Below are positions 15,854 through 23,438 of a stretch of DNA of 64,000 bases, piece by piece. The DNA comes from Clostridium cavendishii DSM 21758 (lineage in GTDB: Bacteria > Bacillota > Clostridia > Clostridiales > Clostridiaceae): positions 1 through 64,000 of the forward strand of contig NZ_FQZB01000009.1 of assembly GCF_900141845.1 (NCBI RefSeq), read 5' to 3'. The stretch's first letter is position 1, and each line of letters begins with the position of its first letter. The notes under the pieces were generated by a model that was not told the origin of the DNA, did no database searches, and was given only the letters and a program-made list of their open reading frames with translations. The position numbers and the translations under genes were made by a program.

Positions 15854-16381
15854 CTAAACTAATATATTACTATAATTAGCTATATTCTCAACTAACTCTT
15901 CTCTTTTCCTATAAGCAGTACTCCTAGCACCTCCATACATCTCTACTGCTATCCAATCTATTGATTTAAGCTCTGCATATTTCCATTCTATAAACCTTTT
16001 ACTTTCTTCGCTTAACATAGAAAGATTATATTGCATATCTTGAATCTGTATCTCTATTTCTCTTATCCTAGCATTTATCTTAAGCATTTTTTTAACTACA
16101 TACCTATATTCCTTTTCTAAGTTTTCTATATACTTAATAGTTTCTCTTTCTGCTTCACCAGAGCCATCCGAACTACTTTGTATTTTATCTCTAGAGTAAT
16201 CTATCCCCATATTCAAACCAGTTTCTATTTTAAGATTTTTTAGATTATGAATTTCTTGTTTTATAGCTTCTTGTTGCTTGTACAATAATACAACTTTATT
16301 TTTAAGCTTTTCTATTAATTTAAGTTGTTTAAAATATCTGTATAACCGACCTTCGGTTTTTCTAAATAACTCCTTATCCAT
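15854..16381 (-). CDS. ArpU/RinA-like late transcription activator
   Basis: About 175 residues. Begins MDKELFRKTEGRLYRYFKQL, has a long coiled coil (residues about 20-135), and ends in a sigma-region-4-like HTH (WKYAELKSIDWIAVEMYGGA followed by RSTAYRKREEL). This is the layout of ArpU/RinA regulators, which switch on late operons of Gram-positive phages. ATG at 16381 chosen for GATAGGAGTGATAG; a TTG at 16405 overlaps the next gene. It lies just before the late operon and its presumed binding repeats. Confidence 0.85.
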   Translation of the reverse strand: MDKELFRKTEGRLYRYFKQLKLIEKLKNKVVLLYKQQEAIKQEIHNLKNLKIETGLNMGIDYSRDKIQSSSDGSGEAERETIKYIENLEKEYRYVVKKMLKINARIREIEIQIQDMQYNLSMLSEESKRFIEWKYAELKSIDWIAVEMYGGARSTAYRKREELVENIANYSNILV

Positions 16382-16411
16382 TCTATCACTCCTATCTAGT
16401 TCCAAAAAACA

Positions 16412-16591
16412 TTATTGCATCTCGATACAATTGAACGAATTTACTTTTATATTTTCTTTAACTGCTTCTTTAATAACATTTTCCTTCTTTGATAAACTGA
16501 ACCTTTCAAACTTTTTCCCATCTGAAGAACTTAATTCAAAACTGCCATTTAACAACACACCTTCAATTTCAACTTCAAAATTAATTATCAT
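16412..16591 (-). CDS. Small hypothetical phage protein
   Basis: 59 residues starting MIINFEVEIEGVLLNGSF, a beta-rich N-terminal half followed by one helix (KKENVIKEAVKENIKVN). GGAG lies 8 bases before the ATG at 16591. Overlaps the 3' end of the resolvase gene by 11 bases, so likely translationally coupled. Not recognised. Confidence 0.6.
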   Translation of the reverse strand: MIINFEVEIEGVLLNGSFELSSSDGKKFERFSLSKKENVIKEAVKENIKVNSFNCIEMQ

Positions 16592-16922
16592 CTAACCCAC
16601 TCCTTTTATATACCTTCATCCAATCATCTATACGCATTGTGACCATTATTTCAGTATTATTCTTCTTATGAAATACCACTGGTAATTCTCCCTCTCTACA
16701 GTCTGCCTTAGCCTGTGCCATTGCATCAAATATATTTAATTTTTCCACATGTTTGGCTTCTATATGAATACCAGGTAATCCAACTACATCAGCATCACCA
16801 TTAGCTCCACAGTACTGTTGCCCTCTCCTACAGTTATAACCATACTCTTTTAACTTAGATGCTAAAGCTCTTTCAAATCTTGCACCCTTTTGCTTACTGT
16901 TTATCCTCTTTTTCTCTGCCAT
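16581..16922 (-). CDS. Phage Holliday junction resolvase-like nuclease
   Basis: 113 residues. Pattern KGARFERALASKLKEYGY ... RRGQQYCGANGDADVVGLPG ... IHIEAKHVE gives the E...D-(x)n-ExK catalytic core of PD-(D/E)XK nucleases of the Hjc/phage resolvase kind. It would resolve branched replication intermediates before packaging. Overlaps both neighbouring genes. Confidence 0.82.
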   Translation of the reverse strand: MAEKKRINSKQKGARFERALASKLKEYGYNCRRGQQYCGANGDADVVGLPGIHIEAKHVEKLNIFDAMAQAKADCREGELPVVFHKKNNTEIMVTMRIDDWMKVYKRSGLDDN

Positions 16923-17100
16923 TCTCTAGCACCTCAATTCTATTTTTATGATCTATTACTGACTTTACTAAGCTACCTTCAACTTCAACTGATTGCTCAT
17001 TTAATCTATCTTGTAAGACATCTTTTTTCTTTAAATAACTAATGTCTCTAGCATTCCATACCGTTACTATTATTAAAAATATAATCGAAATTTCTAGCAT
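16894..17100 (-). CDS. Small membrane-anchored coiled-coil protein
   Basis: 68 residues. One transmembrane segment at residues 3-16 (EISIIFLIIVTVWN) followed by a charged coiled coil with DRLNEQSVEVEGSLVKSV. GAGGTAGAAG precedes the ATG. Overlaps the genes on both sides. Unknown role. Confidence 0.6.
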   Translation of the reverse strand: MLEISIIFLIIVTVWNARDISYLKKKDVLQDRLNEQSVEVEGSLVKSVIDHKNRIEVLENGREKEDKQ

Positions 17101-17306
17101 TCTTCTACCTCTTTATTATTCTTTTCATATTCTCTTAAAAACTCATAAAAACACTCTCCACATTTGTCTTTCTCATTAATGCACCTGCTATTTGGACAAT
17201 TCCTATTTGTTATATCTATAAATCTTATAAAATTCTCCTTTCCCATAAAAGCACATATTTGATATAAAAATTCTTCATCAGACATAGCATTAAATGGATT
17301 ATTCAT
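17094..17306 (-). CDS. Small cysteine-rich phage protein
   Basis: 70 residues with five clustered cysteines (RNCPNSRCINEKDKCGECFY plus a C-terminal Cys), suggesting a metal-binding knuckle. RBS-like GGAGGG upstream. Not assigned to a family. Confidence 0.6.
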   Translation of the reverse strand: MNNPFNAMSDEEFLYQICAFMGKENFIRFIDITNRNCPNSRCINEKDKCGECFYEFLREYEKNNKEVEEC

Positions 17307-17318
17307 ATCCTAACCCTC

Positions 17319-17624
17319 CTATATTAAACTTCCATCTATAAGCAGTACTGTCCAAGGTTCTTTCCAACTGCTTACATATCTCGAGAAATTGTCTACATTT
17401 TCATTGAAATCATTTATTTTATCTTCTTCTGTTTCACATCCTTCGATATTACCTTTTTTATATCTTTCTAGTGCTTCGTTATAGTCAATAACATCAGGAC
17501 TTAATTCTTTTTCGTCTTCTTCTAAATCTGCAACAATTTCTTCATAACCTAACATTGCGTTCTCCTCATCATTTGCTATTATTAATGCGTAATATTCAAA
17601 ATCATTAAATTCATAAAATTTCAT
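17319..17624 (-). CDS. Acidic hypothetical phage protein
   Basis: 101 residues, very acidic (EEIVADLEEDEKELSPDV). Begins MKFYEFNDFEYYALIIANDE, a pattern seen in small early proteins of clostridial phages. ATG preceded by AGGTGAAATAA. Function unknown. Confidence 0.6.
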   Translation of the reverse strand: MKFYEFNDFEYYALIIANDEENAMLGYEEIVADLEEDEKELSPDVIDYNEALERYKKGNIEGCETEEDKINDFNENVDNFSRYVSSWKEPWTVLLIDGSLI

Positions 17625-17633
17625 TTATTTCAC

Positions 17634-17798
17634 CTACCTATAATAATTTTTATAATATCTCTTTCTAGCCTTACTTACTGTATCTATCTTATAGTCATAG
17701 TAATCTCTATATTCTTCACGTTGCTTTTCTTGCTTTAGTTTTTTATCTTCAATAACTTTAGCCATAAACTGCTCTTTAGTTAAAGCTACTTGCCCCAT
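17634..17798 (-). CDS. Small basic helical phage protein
   Basis: 54 residues, starting MGQVALTKEQFMAKVIEDKK, ending in a Tyr/Arg/Lys-rich tail (KARKRYYKNYYR). GGAAGGGG lies 5 bases before the ATG. Overlaps the 3' end of the gene upstream and ends 9 bases before the next start. Unknown. Confidence 0.6.
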   Translation of the reverse strand: MGQVALTKEQFMAKVIEDKKLKQEKQREEYRDYYDYKIDTVSKARKRYYKNYYR

Positions 17799-17989
17799 AT
17801 AAACCCCTTCCTTATTTTTATTTTTCTCTGTCTTGCTAGATGGAGTAGAAGGAGAAAGACTTCATCCCCTTCTCTATTAACTGCTTCTGTAATATCTTTT
17901 AAGCTTTCTCCACCATTCCACATATCTTTAACTTTATTAATCTCTTCTTTTTTCCACATAAAATTTATATCTTCTAAAATCAATTCCAA
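17786..17989 (-). CDS. Small HTH-like phage protein
   Basis: 67 residues. MWNGGESLKDITEAVNREGD followed by EVFLLLLHLARQRKI reads like a helix-turn-helix with a basic recognition end. TTG start at 17989 with GGTGATAAA upstream; an internal ATG at residue 11 is an alternative. Unknown function. Confidence 0.5.
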   Translation of the reverse strand: MELILEDINFMWKKEEINKVKDMWNGGESLKDITEAVNREGDEVFLLLLHLARQRKIKIRKGFIWGK

Positions 17990-18078
17990 TTTATCACCGC
18001 TTTACTTATTAATTGATTTTCATATGATAATATAAGGTTATAAAAATGTTCAAATTTATATTATCTTTGCATTATTAG

Positions 18079-18372
18079 TTATTGAGCTTTTATTTTAGAT
18101 CCGTGTTTCATATTGAAATTATCAATCATTTCATTAACCATTTTCTTATATTCTTCAAAATCCTGTTTATTTTTTATTGCTGTATATGTGAACTTAGTTC
18201 CTTTTTTAGTAGTCTTGTTAACCTTCTTTACCTTAAAACCTTTTTCACATTCCTTGGTATAACAATATAACATTCCATAATCAAACATTCTTTTGTTATC
18301 TTTCTTAATTACTAAATTTAATGTTGGATACTCTATTTGATATTCTAATAACTCTACTTCTTCTAATGACAA
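18079..18372 (-). CDS. Hypothetical phage protein
   Basis: About 97 residues. I place the start at the TTG at 18372 because GGGGAG is 6 bases upstream. A longer in-frame start at 18420 has no RBS and lies inside the terminator hairpin of the upstream gene. Basic middle (KKVNKTTKKGTKFTYTA). Not recognised. Confidence 0.55.
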   Translation of the reverse strand: MSLEEVELLEYQIEYPTLNLVIKKDNKRMFDYGMLYCYTKECEKGFKVKKVNKTTKKGTKFTYTAIKNKQDFEEYKKMVNEMIDNFNMKHGSKIKAQ

Positions 18373-18404
18373 TTCTATCTCCCCTTTTTTATTACAAAAT
18401 AAAA

Positions 18405-18438
18405 ATACCGCAAAATCCATTTCTGAATAATACGGTAT
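18405..18438 (-). terminator. Terminator-like hairpin and right inverted-repeat arm of cassette 2
   Basis: Minus strand AAATACCG ... CGGTATTT stem followed by TTTATTTTG. The plus-strand sequence TGAATAATACGGTAT (18424-18438) is the perfect 15-bp inverse of 19366-19380, so the membrane-protein gene between them is bracketed by inverted repeats. Confidence 0.55.
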
Positions 18439-18576
18439 TTTAAAAACTATTCATTTTTACTGATTGTCTATTCTTAGTTAAACTTAGTTTAATGCAATAT
18501 GATACTGTCACTTATATAAAGGTTTGTCCAAATTTAATATAAAGCTAAATCAAGTACTTTACTTTATATGATACTT

Positions 18577-19290
18577 TTATTTCTTTTTTACAGATATCAT
18601 TGGAACTGATTTTTGATTTTCAAATTCTTTTAAGGTATCTTCATACAGTTCTTTAATAGATGGTTTTGCAGAATTCGCAATAGTAAATTCAAATGGATCA
18701 AATGAAGATATATTTATAATCCCTTTATTATGGAGATCTCTGTAATCTTCATAAAATGAATCCAACTTATATCCACCTATTTCTATACCATCAAAAATTG
18801 TTGTCACTATCTGTTTTTCTTTATCAAATCTGAATCTAACTCTCCCATCTAGATCATAGTACAAAACTTTTAGTGTGAGACCTCCATATATTGTCAGTAT
18901 ACTTTTAAAAACCACTTTAGTAACTTCTTCTTTAATATTACCTAAATTGTCATTTTGCACTATTTTTTCTGAAGTCTTATCAATTTCTTTCGATAATTCT
19001 AAGCTTTTAATATTTAACTCCATAGATTTTAAAAAACTTTTATCATCTTTAAAATCTGTTGGTGCATATAATTTGCTATGATGATTTACTACTAGATTAT
19101 AGAATACAAAAAGAACAACTAATGGAAAAATAATAAGATATGCAACCAGAATAGTTTTTAACAAACCATCTAATTGTCCAAATCCTGTAATTATTGCTAA
19201 AATTGCATAAGTTAAGACTAAAAATAATGCCAGTATCCCTAAAGGATTTTTTGATAGTTTTTGTGCAGAAGTATAAAAATTTTCATCCAT
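18577..19290 (-). CDS. Two-helix membrane protein in its own cassette; candidate exclusion or defence moron
   Basis: About 237 residues. Two transmembrane segments (about residues 17-37 and 43-66) are followed by a long cytoplasmic part with a helical region and a mixed C-terminal domain (LYYDLDGRVRFRFDKEKQIV...). It has its own promoter upstream and a hairpin downstream, unlike its neighbours. Such two-TM proteins with a soluble domain in prophage cassettes are often superinfection-exclusion or abortive-infection factors; that is inference. ATG at 19290; a TTG at 19296 is an alternative. Confidence 0.65.
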   Translation of the reverse strand: MDENFYTSAQKLSKNPLGILALFLVLTYAILAIITGFGQLDGLLKTILVAYLIIFPLVVLFVFYNLVVNHHSKLYAPTDFKDDKSFLKSMELNIKSLELSKEIDKTSEKIVQNDNLGNIKEEVTKVVFKSILTIYGGLTLKVLYYDLDGRVRFRFDKEKQIVTTIFDGIEIGGYKLDSFYEDYRDLHNKGIINISSFDPFEFTIANSAKPSIKELYEDTLKEFENQKSVPMISVKKK

Positions 19291-19327
19291 GACCAACTAT
19301 CCCCTCTTTCGTTGCATTTATATGGAA

Positions 19328-19357
19328 ATAGTATCATATTTTTATACAATCTGGCAA
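19328..19357 (-). promoter_or_regulatory. Promoter of the two-helix membrane protein gene
   Basis: Minus strand TTGCCA (19357-19352), 18-base spacer, TACTAT (19333-19328), about 30 bases ahead of the RBS GAGGGGA. Moderate match to the sigma-A consensus. Confidence 0.5.
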
Positions 19358-19365
19358 TCATTTTT

Positions 19366-19437
19366 ATACCGTATTATTCAATTTTCAAAGAGCATTATTC
19401 GTATTCTCAATCCTGATTATTAGTTCGCAATATTTTC
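19366..19437 (-). promoter_or_regulatory. Cassette left arm with boxA-like sequence, element 2
   Basis: Minus strand: GAAAATATTGCGAACTAA (19437-19420), about 25 variable bases, then TGCTCTTTGAAAATTGAATA and TACGGTAT (19394-19366). The TGCTCTTTGAAAA part is very close to the Gram-positive rRNA boxA. Starts just after the stop of the radical SAM gene and repeats the layout of 15768-15848. Confidence 0.55.
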
Positions 19438-19440
19438 ATA

Positions 19441-20313
19441 TTACTTATAATCTTCAAATCTCTCACAACTTCTAAAAATAAATTTACTATTAACCCATCT
19501 TTGTAACCTTTTGATTTCCTTTGGCGCATTCCACTTTTCAAAAATAGTTATATATGGGTCGTAACCTAACTCTCTAAGTTTATAAACTCTATCTAAATCT
19601 TGTTCGAATGTTGTATTAAAATTAGTAAGAACATAAACTCTTAATCTTCTACTATCAAATTTCAAAAGTGGTCTAAACTCTTTTAATTTCTCATACGTAC
19701 TAAATTCGTAATTATCCCATGCAAAATGTATTATTTTTATCTTTAGTTTATTTATCATTTCTGCTTTTTCTTTAGTCATAAATCTAATATCCATACCTTG
19801 GTTTATATTTACTGTAGCTTTACTATCTATAAGTTGTTGTAGTAGGTCCTTCCAATCTTCACAAGCTAAAAGATTTGGATCCATAATCTCAATGTTTTTT
19901 TGACCTCTCCAAAATTGGCTTAGGTCTGCAACCTTCTTACTACACTTACCTTCTTTTTCAGCTACTATACAAAATTTACAACCTCTTGGACAACCTCTTG
20001 TTAAAAATCCATAAGCTGTATCTTTTATCTCGTATAAATCATAATCAGGATATATATTTTCTATTTCAGGTGGTAACTCATTTTTTAAGTCGTAGCCTGT
20101 ACCACCTTTTATTATTTCATTAGCGTTTATAACCTGGTGAAAATCTTCTGTGAAGGTAAATACCTTACTCATATATACTCTGTCATATGAATTAAATCCA
20201 AAGAACCATTCTACTTCATCACCTATGCTTTTGTGATATGCTGATATTTTCATTAATGCTAAGTTGGGAAAGTTATGTCCATCAACATCTATTAACCCTA
20301 TTTTCTTTTTCAC
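19441..20313 (-). CDS. Phage radical SAM protein
   Basis: 290 residues. The cluster motif RGCPRGCKFC gives CxxxCxxC at about residues 109-116. Before it is a Rossmann-like N-terminal half (KIGLIDVDGHNFPNLALMKI) resembling the B12-binding-like domain of MiaB/B12 radical SAM enzymes; after it, NINQGMDIRFMTKEKA and a TIM-barrel-like C-terminus. Substrate unknown. Such genes occur in some clostridial phages and might modify a nucleotide, tRNA or host protein. No partner biosynthesis genes are visible next to it. Confidence 0.82.
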   Translation of the reverse strand: MKKKIGLIDVDGHNFPNLALMKISAYHKSIGDEVEWFFGFNSYDRVYMSKVFTFTEDFHQVINANEIIKGGTGYDLKNELPPEIENIYPDYDLYEIKDTAYGFLTRGCPRGCKFCIVAEKEGKCSKKVADLSQFWRGQKNIEIMDPNLLACEDWKDLLQQLIDSKATVNINQGMDIRFMTKEKAEMINKLKIKIIHFAWDNYEFSTYEKLKEFRPLLKFDSRRLRVYVLTNFNTTFEQDLDRVYKLRELGYDPYITIFEKWNAPKEIKRLQRWVNSKFIFRSCERFEDYK

Positions 20314-20358
20314 TCCTTAACCTCAACTTTCTTTTTAAACAATATCTCTAAACTCTTC

Positions 20359-20673
20359 TTATAAATCTTCTTTATGATTAATAAAATCCTCTCTTGCTGA
20401 CTTCCAAACCATTCTACTAACAACATGAACCTCTTTTAAATACTTAACCATTTCTTCTAATCTGTCCTTAAGCTCCGCTCCTTGCCCTCTAGTTAAATCT
20501 TTTCTTACATCACAGCGTATCTTTGACCATCTGTTATAAGCTTGTAGACTATCTTTCATAAGATTATAAGCTGTTACTATGTCGTTTTCTTGTAGGCTCT
20601 CAAATCGTCTTGTAATACTATTAAATAAGTTAACCTCTGCGGTGTATTCTTCTTCATATGGTGTGTTACTCAT
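20359..20673 (-). CDS. Hypothetical helical phage protein
   Basis: 104 residues, all-helical and charged (SITRRFESLQENDIVTAYNL...). Overlaps the HNH gene by 8 bases; RBS GGGGAG. Unknown role in the early or replication block. Confidence 0.6.
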   Translation of the reverse strand: MSNTPYEEEYTAEVNLFNSITRRFESLQENDIVTAYNLMKDSLQAYNRWSKIRCDVRKDLTRGQGAELKDRLEEMVKYLKEVHVVSRMVWKSAREDFINHKEDL

Positions 20674-21037
20674 TTAAAATCAATCTCCCCGCCATACACG
20701 CCCTTATTACATCCTCTTTAATATATTTATCTCCGTTAACTTTAACGCCTTTTAATAGCCTGTCCACTGCATTTCTATTTACATCTAATATTGTTCTTAT
20801 TTCTTCTTTAGTTAGTTCTTCATTTTTAAATACCTCATTAAGCTTATTTTGAAAATTTAACTTTAGTTTTATATCTAATTTATGCCCTTTAGAACCATGT
20901 ACACCTCTTGTACCTCTATGGCACTCCTGGCATAAATCTATATGATTAAATTTACAATTTTCTAAAGGTTTATTTTGACTCCTAAAAACTATGTGATGTA
21001 ATTCTGTTGCTCTTCTACCACATATACATATCTTCAA
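20666..21037 (-). CDS. HNH-type nuclease with C-terminal HTH
   Basis: 123 residues. The N-terminus has a zinc-bound HNH arrangement (CICGRRATELHHIVFRSQ ... IDLCQECHRG ... H). After about residue 75 is an HTH-like stretch (KEEIRTILDVNRNAVDRLL). HNH proteins of this size act in phage recombination or packaging, or as homing nucleases; which applies here is not clear. Lies downstream of the replication protein gene. Confidence 0.72.
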   Translation of the reverse strand: MKICICGRRATELHHIVFRSQNKPLENCKFNHIDLCQECHRGTRGVHGSKGHKLDIKLKLNFQNKLNEVFKNEELTKEEIRTILDVNRNAVDRLLKGVKVNGDKYIKEDVIRACMAGRLILNE

Positions 21038-21050
21038 TTATTCATCCTCC

Positions 21051-21782
21051 TTACTTAATTTCTATTTTCTTTTTTAAAATAAGCTCTAAATGCTTTTTAT
21101 ATTTCTCTTCTACAATATTCTTAGTAAACTCATTAGGAGCTTCTATAGTTATTACTGGACCATCTGTAATATTAGAATTTATAAACCATGTTCTATAACC
21201 AACCTCTCCAACTTTATCAAAAATACTTTTATGGTATTCGGTAGGAAATGATAGAGGTGGAAGGATAGATATTTCTTCTTCTCTTTCTTTTCCTTCTTTC
21301 TCATTTTTATCATTCTTTATATTCTTATCATTCTTGTTAGGTGTTACCTCTTTGTTACCTCTTTGTTGGCTGTTTGTTACCTCTTTGTTAGTGCTTTGTT
21401 GGTTGTTTGTTACTTGATTGTTAGTATCTTTGTTAGTTATATATTCGCCACCTTGGTAAAGCCCCCAATTTAGTATTGTTATGAGCCTTCCTGTCTTTGT
21501 TACTTCCTCTGTTAGAAATCCATACTTTTTAAATTTAGTGATAGCACTTCTAACATTTTGTATTGAAATTCCTTTGCCACACCTTGCAGTTATGCTCTCA
21601 AGTGAAGTTACTAACATACCTGGTTCAGCCTTAAATTGTGTTCCTTTCCACTCCCATTCTCTTCCCTTATGATTAGCCAGACCTAGAAGGGTTATTAATA
21701 TAACTTTCTGTTCAGGAGTAGATTGTTGCCATATAGCTTTTTCAAATAAGCATCTATGCAGCTTAAACCACCCTTCTGACAT
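21051..21782 (-). CDS. Replisome organiser / replication initiation protein
   Basis: 243 residues. Residues 1-110 match the winged-helix N-terminus of phage replisome organisers (GWFKLHRCLFEKAIWQQSTP ... ILITLLGLANHKGREWEW). An Asn/Gln/Thr-rich repeat linker (about 115-145) follows. The C-terminus (YRTWFINSNITDGPVITIEA ... VEEKYKKHLELILKK) resembles the DnaA N-terminal domain. It would open the phage origin and load host helicase. The linker DNA carries 11-bp iterons. RBS TAGGAGG. Confidence 0.85.
   Translation of the reverse strand: MSEGWFKLHRCLFEKAIWQQSTPEQKVILITLLGLANHKGREWEWKGTQFKAEPGMLVTSLESITARCGKGISIQNVRSAITKFKKYGFLTEEVTKTGRLITILNWGLYQGGEYITNKDTNNQVTNNQQSTNKEVTNSQQRGNKEVTPNKNDKNIKNDKNEKEGKEREEEISILPPLSFPTEYHKSIFDKVGEVGYRTWFINSNITDGPVITIEAPNEFTKNIVEEKYKKHLELILKKKIEIK
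21343..21431. repeat. Iteron array, candidate phage replication origin
   Basis: Eight tandem units of 11 bp (last one 12) on the plus strand beginning with GTT: GTTACCTCTTT three times plus variants such as GTTGGCTGTTT and GTTAGTGCTTT. Because 11 is not a multiple of 3, DNA-level selection is likely. It lies within the replisome organiser gene, where many phages carry their origin. Confidence 0.6.
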
Positions 21783-21855
21783 TTACTTACCTCCTACATT
21801 TTTTTCTTTGAAATAGTGTTAATTTTAATATTATTGTTTTCTATTCGCCATAATA

Positions 21856-22251
21856 TCAAGCCTCTATTTTATTAAGTAATTCTATAAAATTCCCGTACTT
21901 ACCATACTTATCTTTTAGATACTTTTCCATAGCCTTTTTAATCTTAGTTATAGCAACTTTTTTATTAGAATTTGTGGTGTACAAATATCCTGTTACACTA
22001 TCTTTTAATCCCCTGCTATGATAATTCATTTCGTAACATCTAACTTTATTAAATATGGTATGAGTAGAATACTTTTCATCTTTAGTTTGTAATGTTGTAT
22101 AATTTAAATTATCTATAACCATAATTTGATTATCTTCAAACTTTTCTTTTGTAGCTATAATTGGATAAGTTTTAACAATTGTTTTAACTAATCCAGTTTC
22201 ATCTAATTCTATGTTGAAGTAATACATTAAATCTCCGCTTTTAATCTCCAC
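21856..22251 (-). CDS. Hypothetical early phage protein
   Basis: 131 residues, beta-rich N-terminal half (MEIKSGDLMYYFNIELDE...) and helical C-terminus (ITKIKKAMEKYLKDKYGK). Located between the recombinase and replication genes. No family recognised. Confidence 0.6.
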   Translation of the reverse strand: MEIKSGDLMYYFNIELDETGLVKTIVKTYPIIATKEKFEDNQIMVIDNLNYTTLQTKDEKYSTHTIFNKVRCYEMNYHSRGLKDSVTGYLYTTNSNKKVAITKIKKAMEKYLKDKYGKYGNFIELLNKIEA

Positions 22252-22263
22252 AAATACTCCCCC

Positions 22264-22914
22264 TTACTTTTCTGCTTTTTGGCAATTAATACATAGAACT
22301 TTCTTATATTTTGCATTGCTGAATTTTGCTACATTTTCATTTACATCAACACCACATTTAGAACACTTATGAGTTTGCAAATGTTGGTTATTAGGCTTGG
22401 ATATCGTAGTTTCTTTTTTTGTATCCCCATATAACTTTTTGTTATAATCATCTGAATGTACTTTATCTGTATCATCACCTGTTGGAATTGCAAATAATTT
22501 AACTAACATATTTTTATAAGCATAAGTTTGCGCTTTACCTACTCCTTTATCTTGTGTATCAACGCCTGTACCACTTGCTATAGTAACTATTTTTTGAGTA
22601 GTATTATGAATGTTTATAACCTCATACTTAACATCAACATCTGATATTCTGTTATATTTACTTTTTCCCTCATTATCTACAGATACTAATTCATCAGTTC
22701 TCTTATAAACTTGATCTACAGGAATAATAACTATGCCATACTTATTCATCTTTTCAGCACACACGCCTATAACTTTTTCAGAGCTTATAGCTTTATAAGC
22801 ATTATTTCCAAAACCAACCTTATCATCTTTTTGTAAATAATCTATTTCTGAACTTATATTTGCTATCTTCTCAAATAAATTAAGACCTTTTATTTTTTCA
22901 TCAAACTCTAACAT
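22264..22914 (-). CDS. ERF-family single-strand annealing protein with zinc-ribbon tail
   Basis: 216 residues. Residues about 10-165 carry the ERF pattern (IASGTGVDTQDKGVGKAQTY followed by AYKNMLVKLFAIPTGDD). The last 40 residues have CSKCG ... CINCQ, a zinc ribbon. ERF proteins anneal single strands during phage recombination and work with a Gam-like or SSB protein. The upstream Gam-like gene fits that pairing. Confidence 0.88.
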   Translation of the reverse strand: MLEFDEKIKGLNLFEKIANISSEIDYLQKDDKVGFGNNAYKAISSEKVIGVCAEKMNKYGIVIIPVDQVYKRTDELVSVDNEGKSKYNRISDVDVKYEVINIHNTTQKIVTIASGTGVDTQDKGVGKAQTYAYKNMLVKLFAIPTGDDTDKVHSDDYNKKLYGDTKKETTISKPNNQHLQTHKCSKCGVDVNENVAKFSNAKYKKVLCINCQKAEK

Positions 22915-22929
22915 TATCTAATACTCCCC

Positions 22930-23436
22930 TTATTTAACCTTAATTGTTATAGTTTCAGTATCTTCAATATTTACAAATGGTAATACTTCGCCAGTTTCTT
23001 GATTTATTCCATCTTTAAATACTTTCTTAAGCTCTGTCTTATTTATTTCTTCCTTAACTCTTATAAGTTCTGGAATATTATCATTTAAGTATTTAGTTAA
23101 TGCCTCTTCATTGGTATAATTCCATGTTTTAGATTTTCTTGCTGAAACATTACCATATGGCGTTGATAATTTAAATTTCTTATCCTTAGTTTTTTCATTT
23201 CTGTAATACTCTTCTAGTAAAAAGTTAAAGTATTGTCTATCTGCTTCATATTGCTTTAATTCAGCATCTTTCCATTCATTAATCCTTGATATTTCTTCAT
23301 CTGCTATAGCTTTTATTTCTACTTGCTTATTTTCTATTGCTCTTAACTTTCTGAACGCCCATGTAGCACCCTCTAAGTCTTCTATTTTAAATCCTTCTCT
23401 TTCCTGAGCTAAATCATTTTCAATTAACAAATTCAT
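22930..23436 (-). CDS. Host-nuclease inhibitor Gam-like protein
   Basis: About 168 residues. Long coiled coil (residues about 15-85) then a beta-containing C-terminus (KFKLSTPYGNVSARKSKTWN ... ETGEVLPFVNIED), as in Gam-family proteins that protect DNA ends from host nuclease. ATG at 23436 follows AGGGAGGGC; the frame extends upstream without an RBS. Pairs with ERF downstream. Confidence 0.8.
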   Translation of the reverse strand: MNLLIENDLAQEREGFKIEDLEGATWAFRKLRAIENKQVEIKAIADEEISRINEWKDAELKQYEADRQYFNFLLEEYYRNEKTKDKKFKLSTPYGNVSARKSKTWNYTNEEALTKYLNDNIPELIRVKEEINKTELKKVFKDGINQETGEVLPFVNIEDTETITIKVK

Positions 23437-23438
23437 TT

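Noticed and set aside
18373..18420. N-terminal extension (MDFAVFLF...) of the gene ending at 18079
   Set aside because: It lies in the terminator hairpin and has no RBS; the TTG at 18372 has GGGGAG correctly spaced.
21343..21431. CRISPR or simple low-complexity repeat
   Set aside because: No spacers; regular 11-bp units inside a replication gene fit origin iterons.
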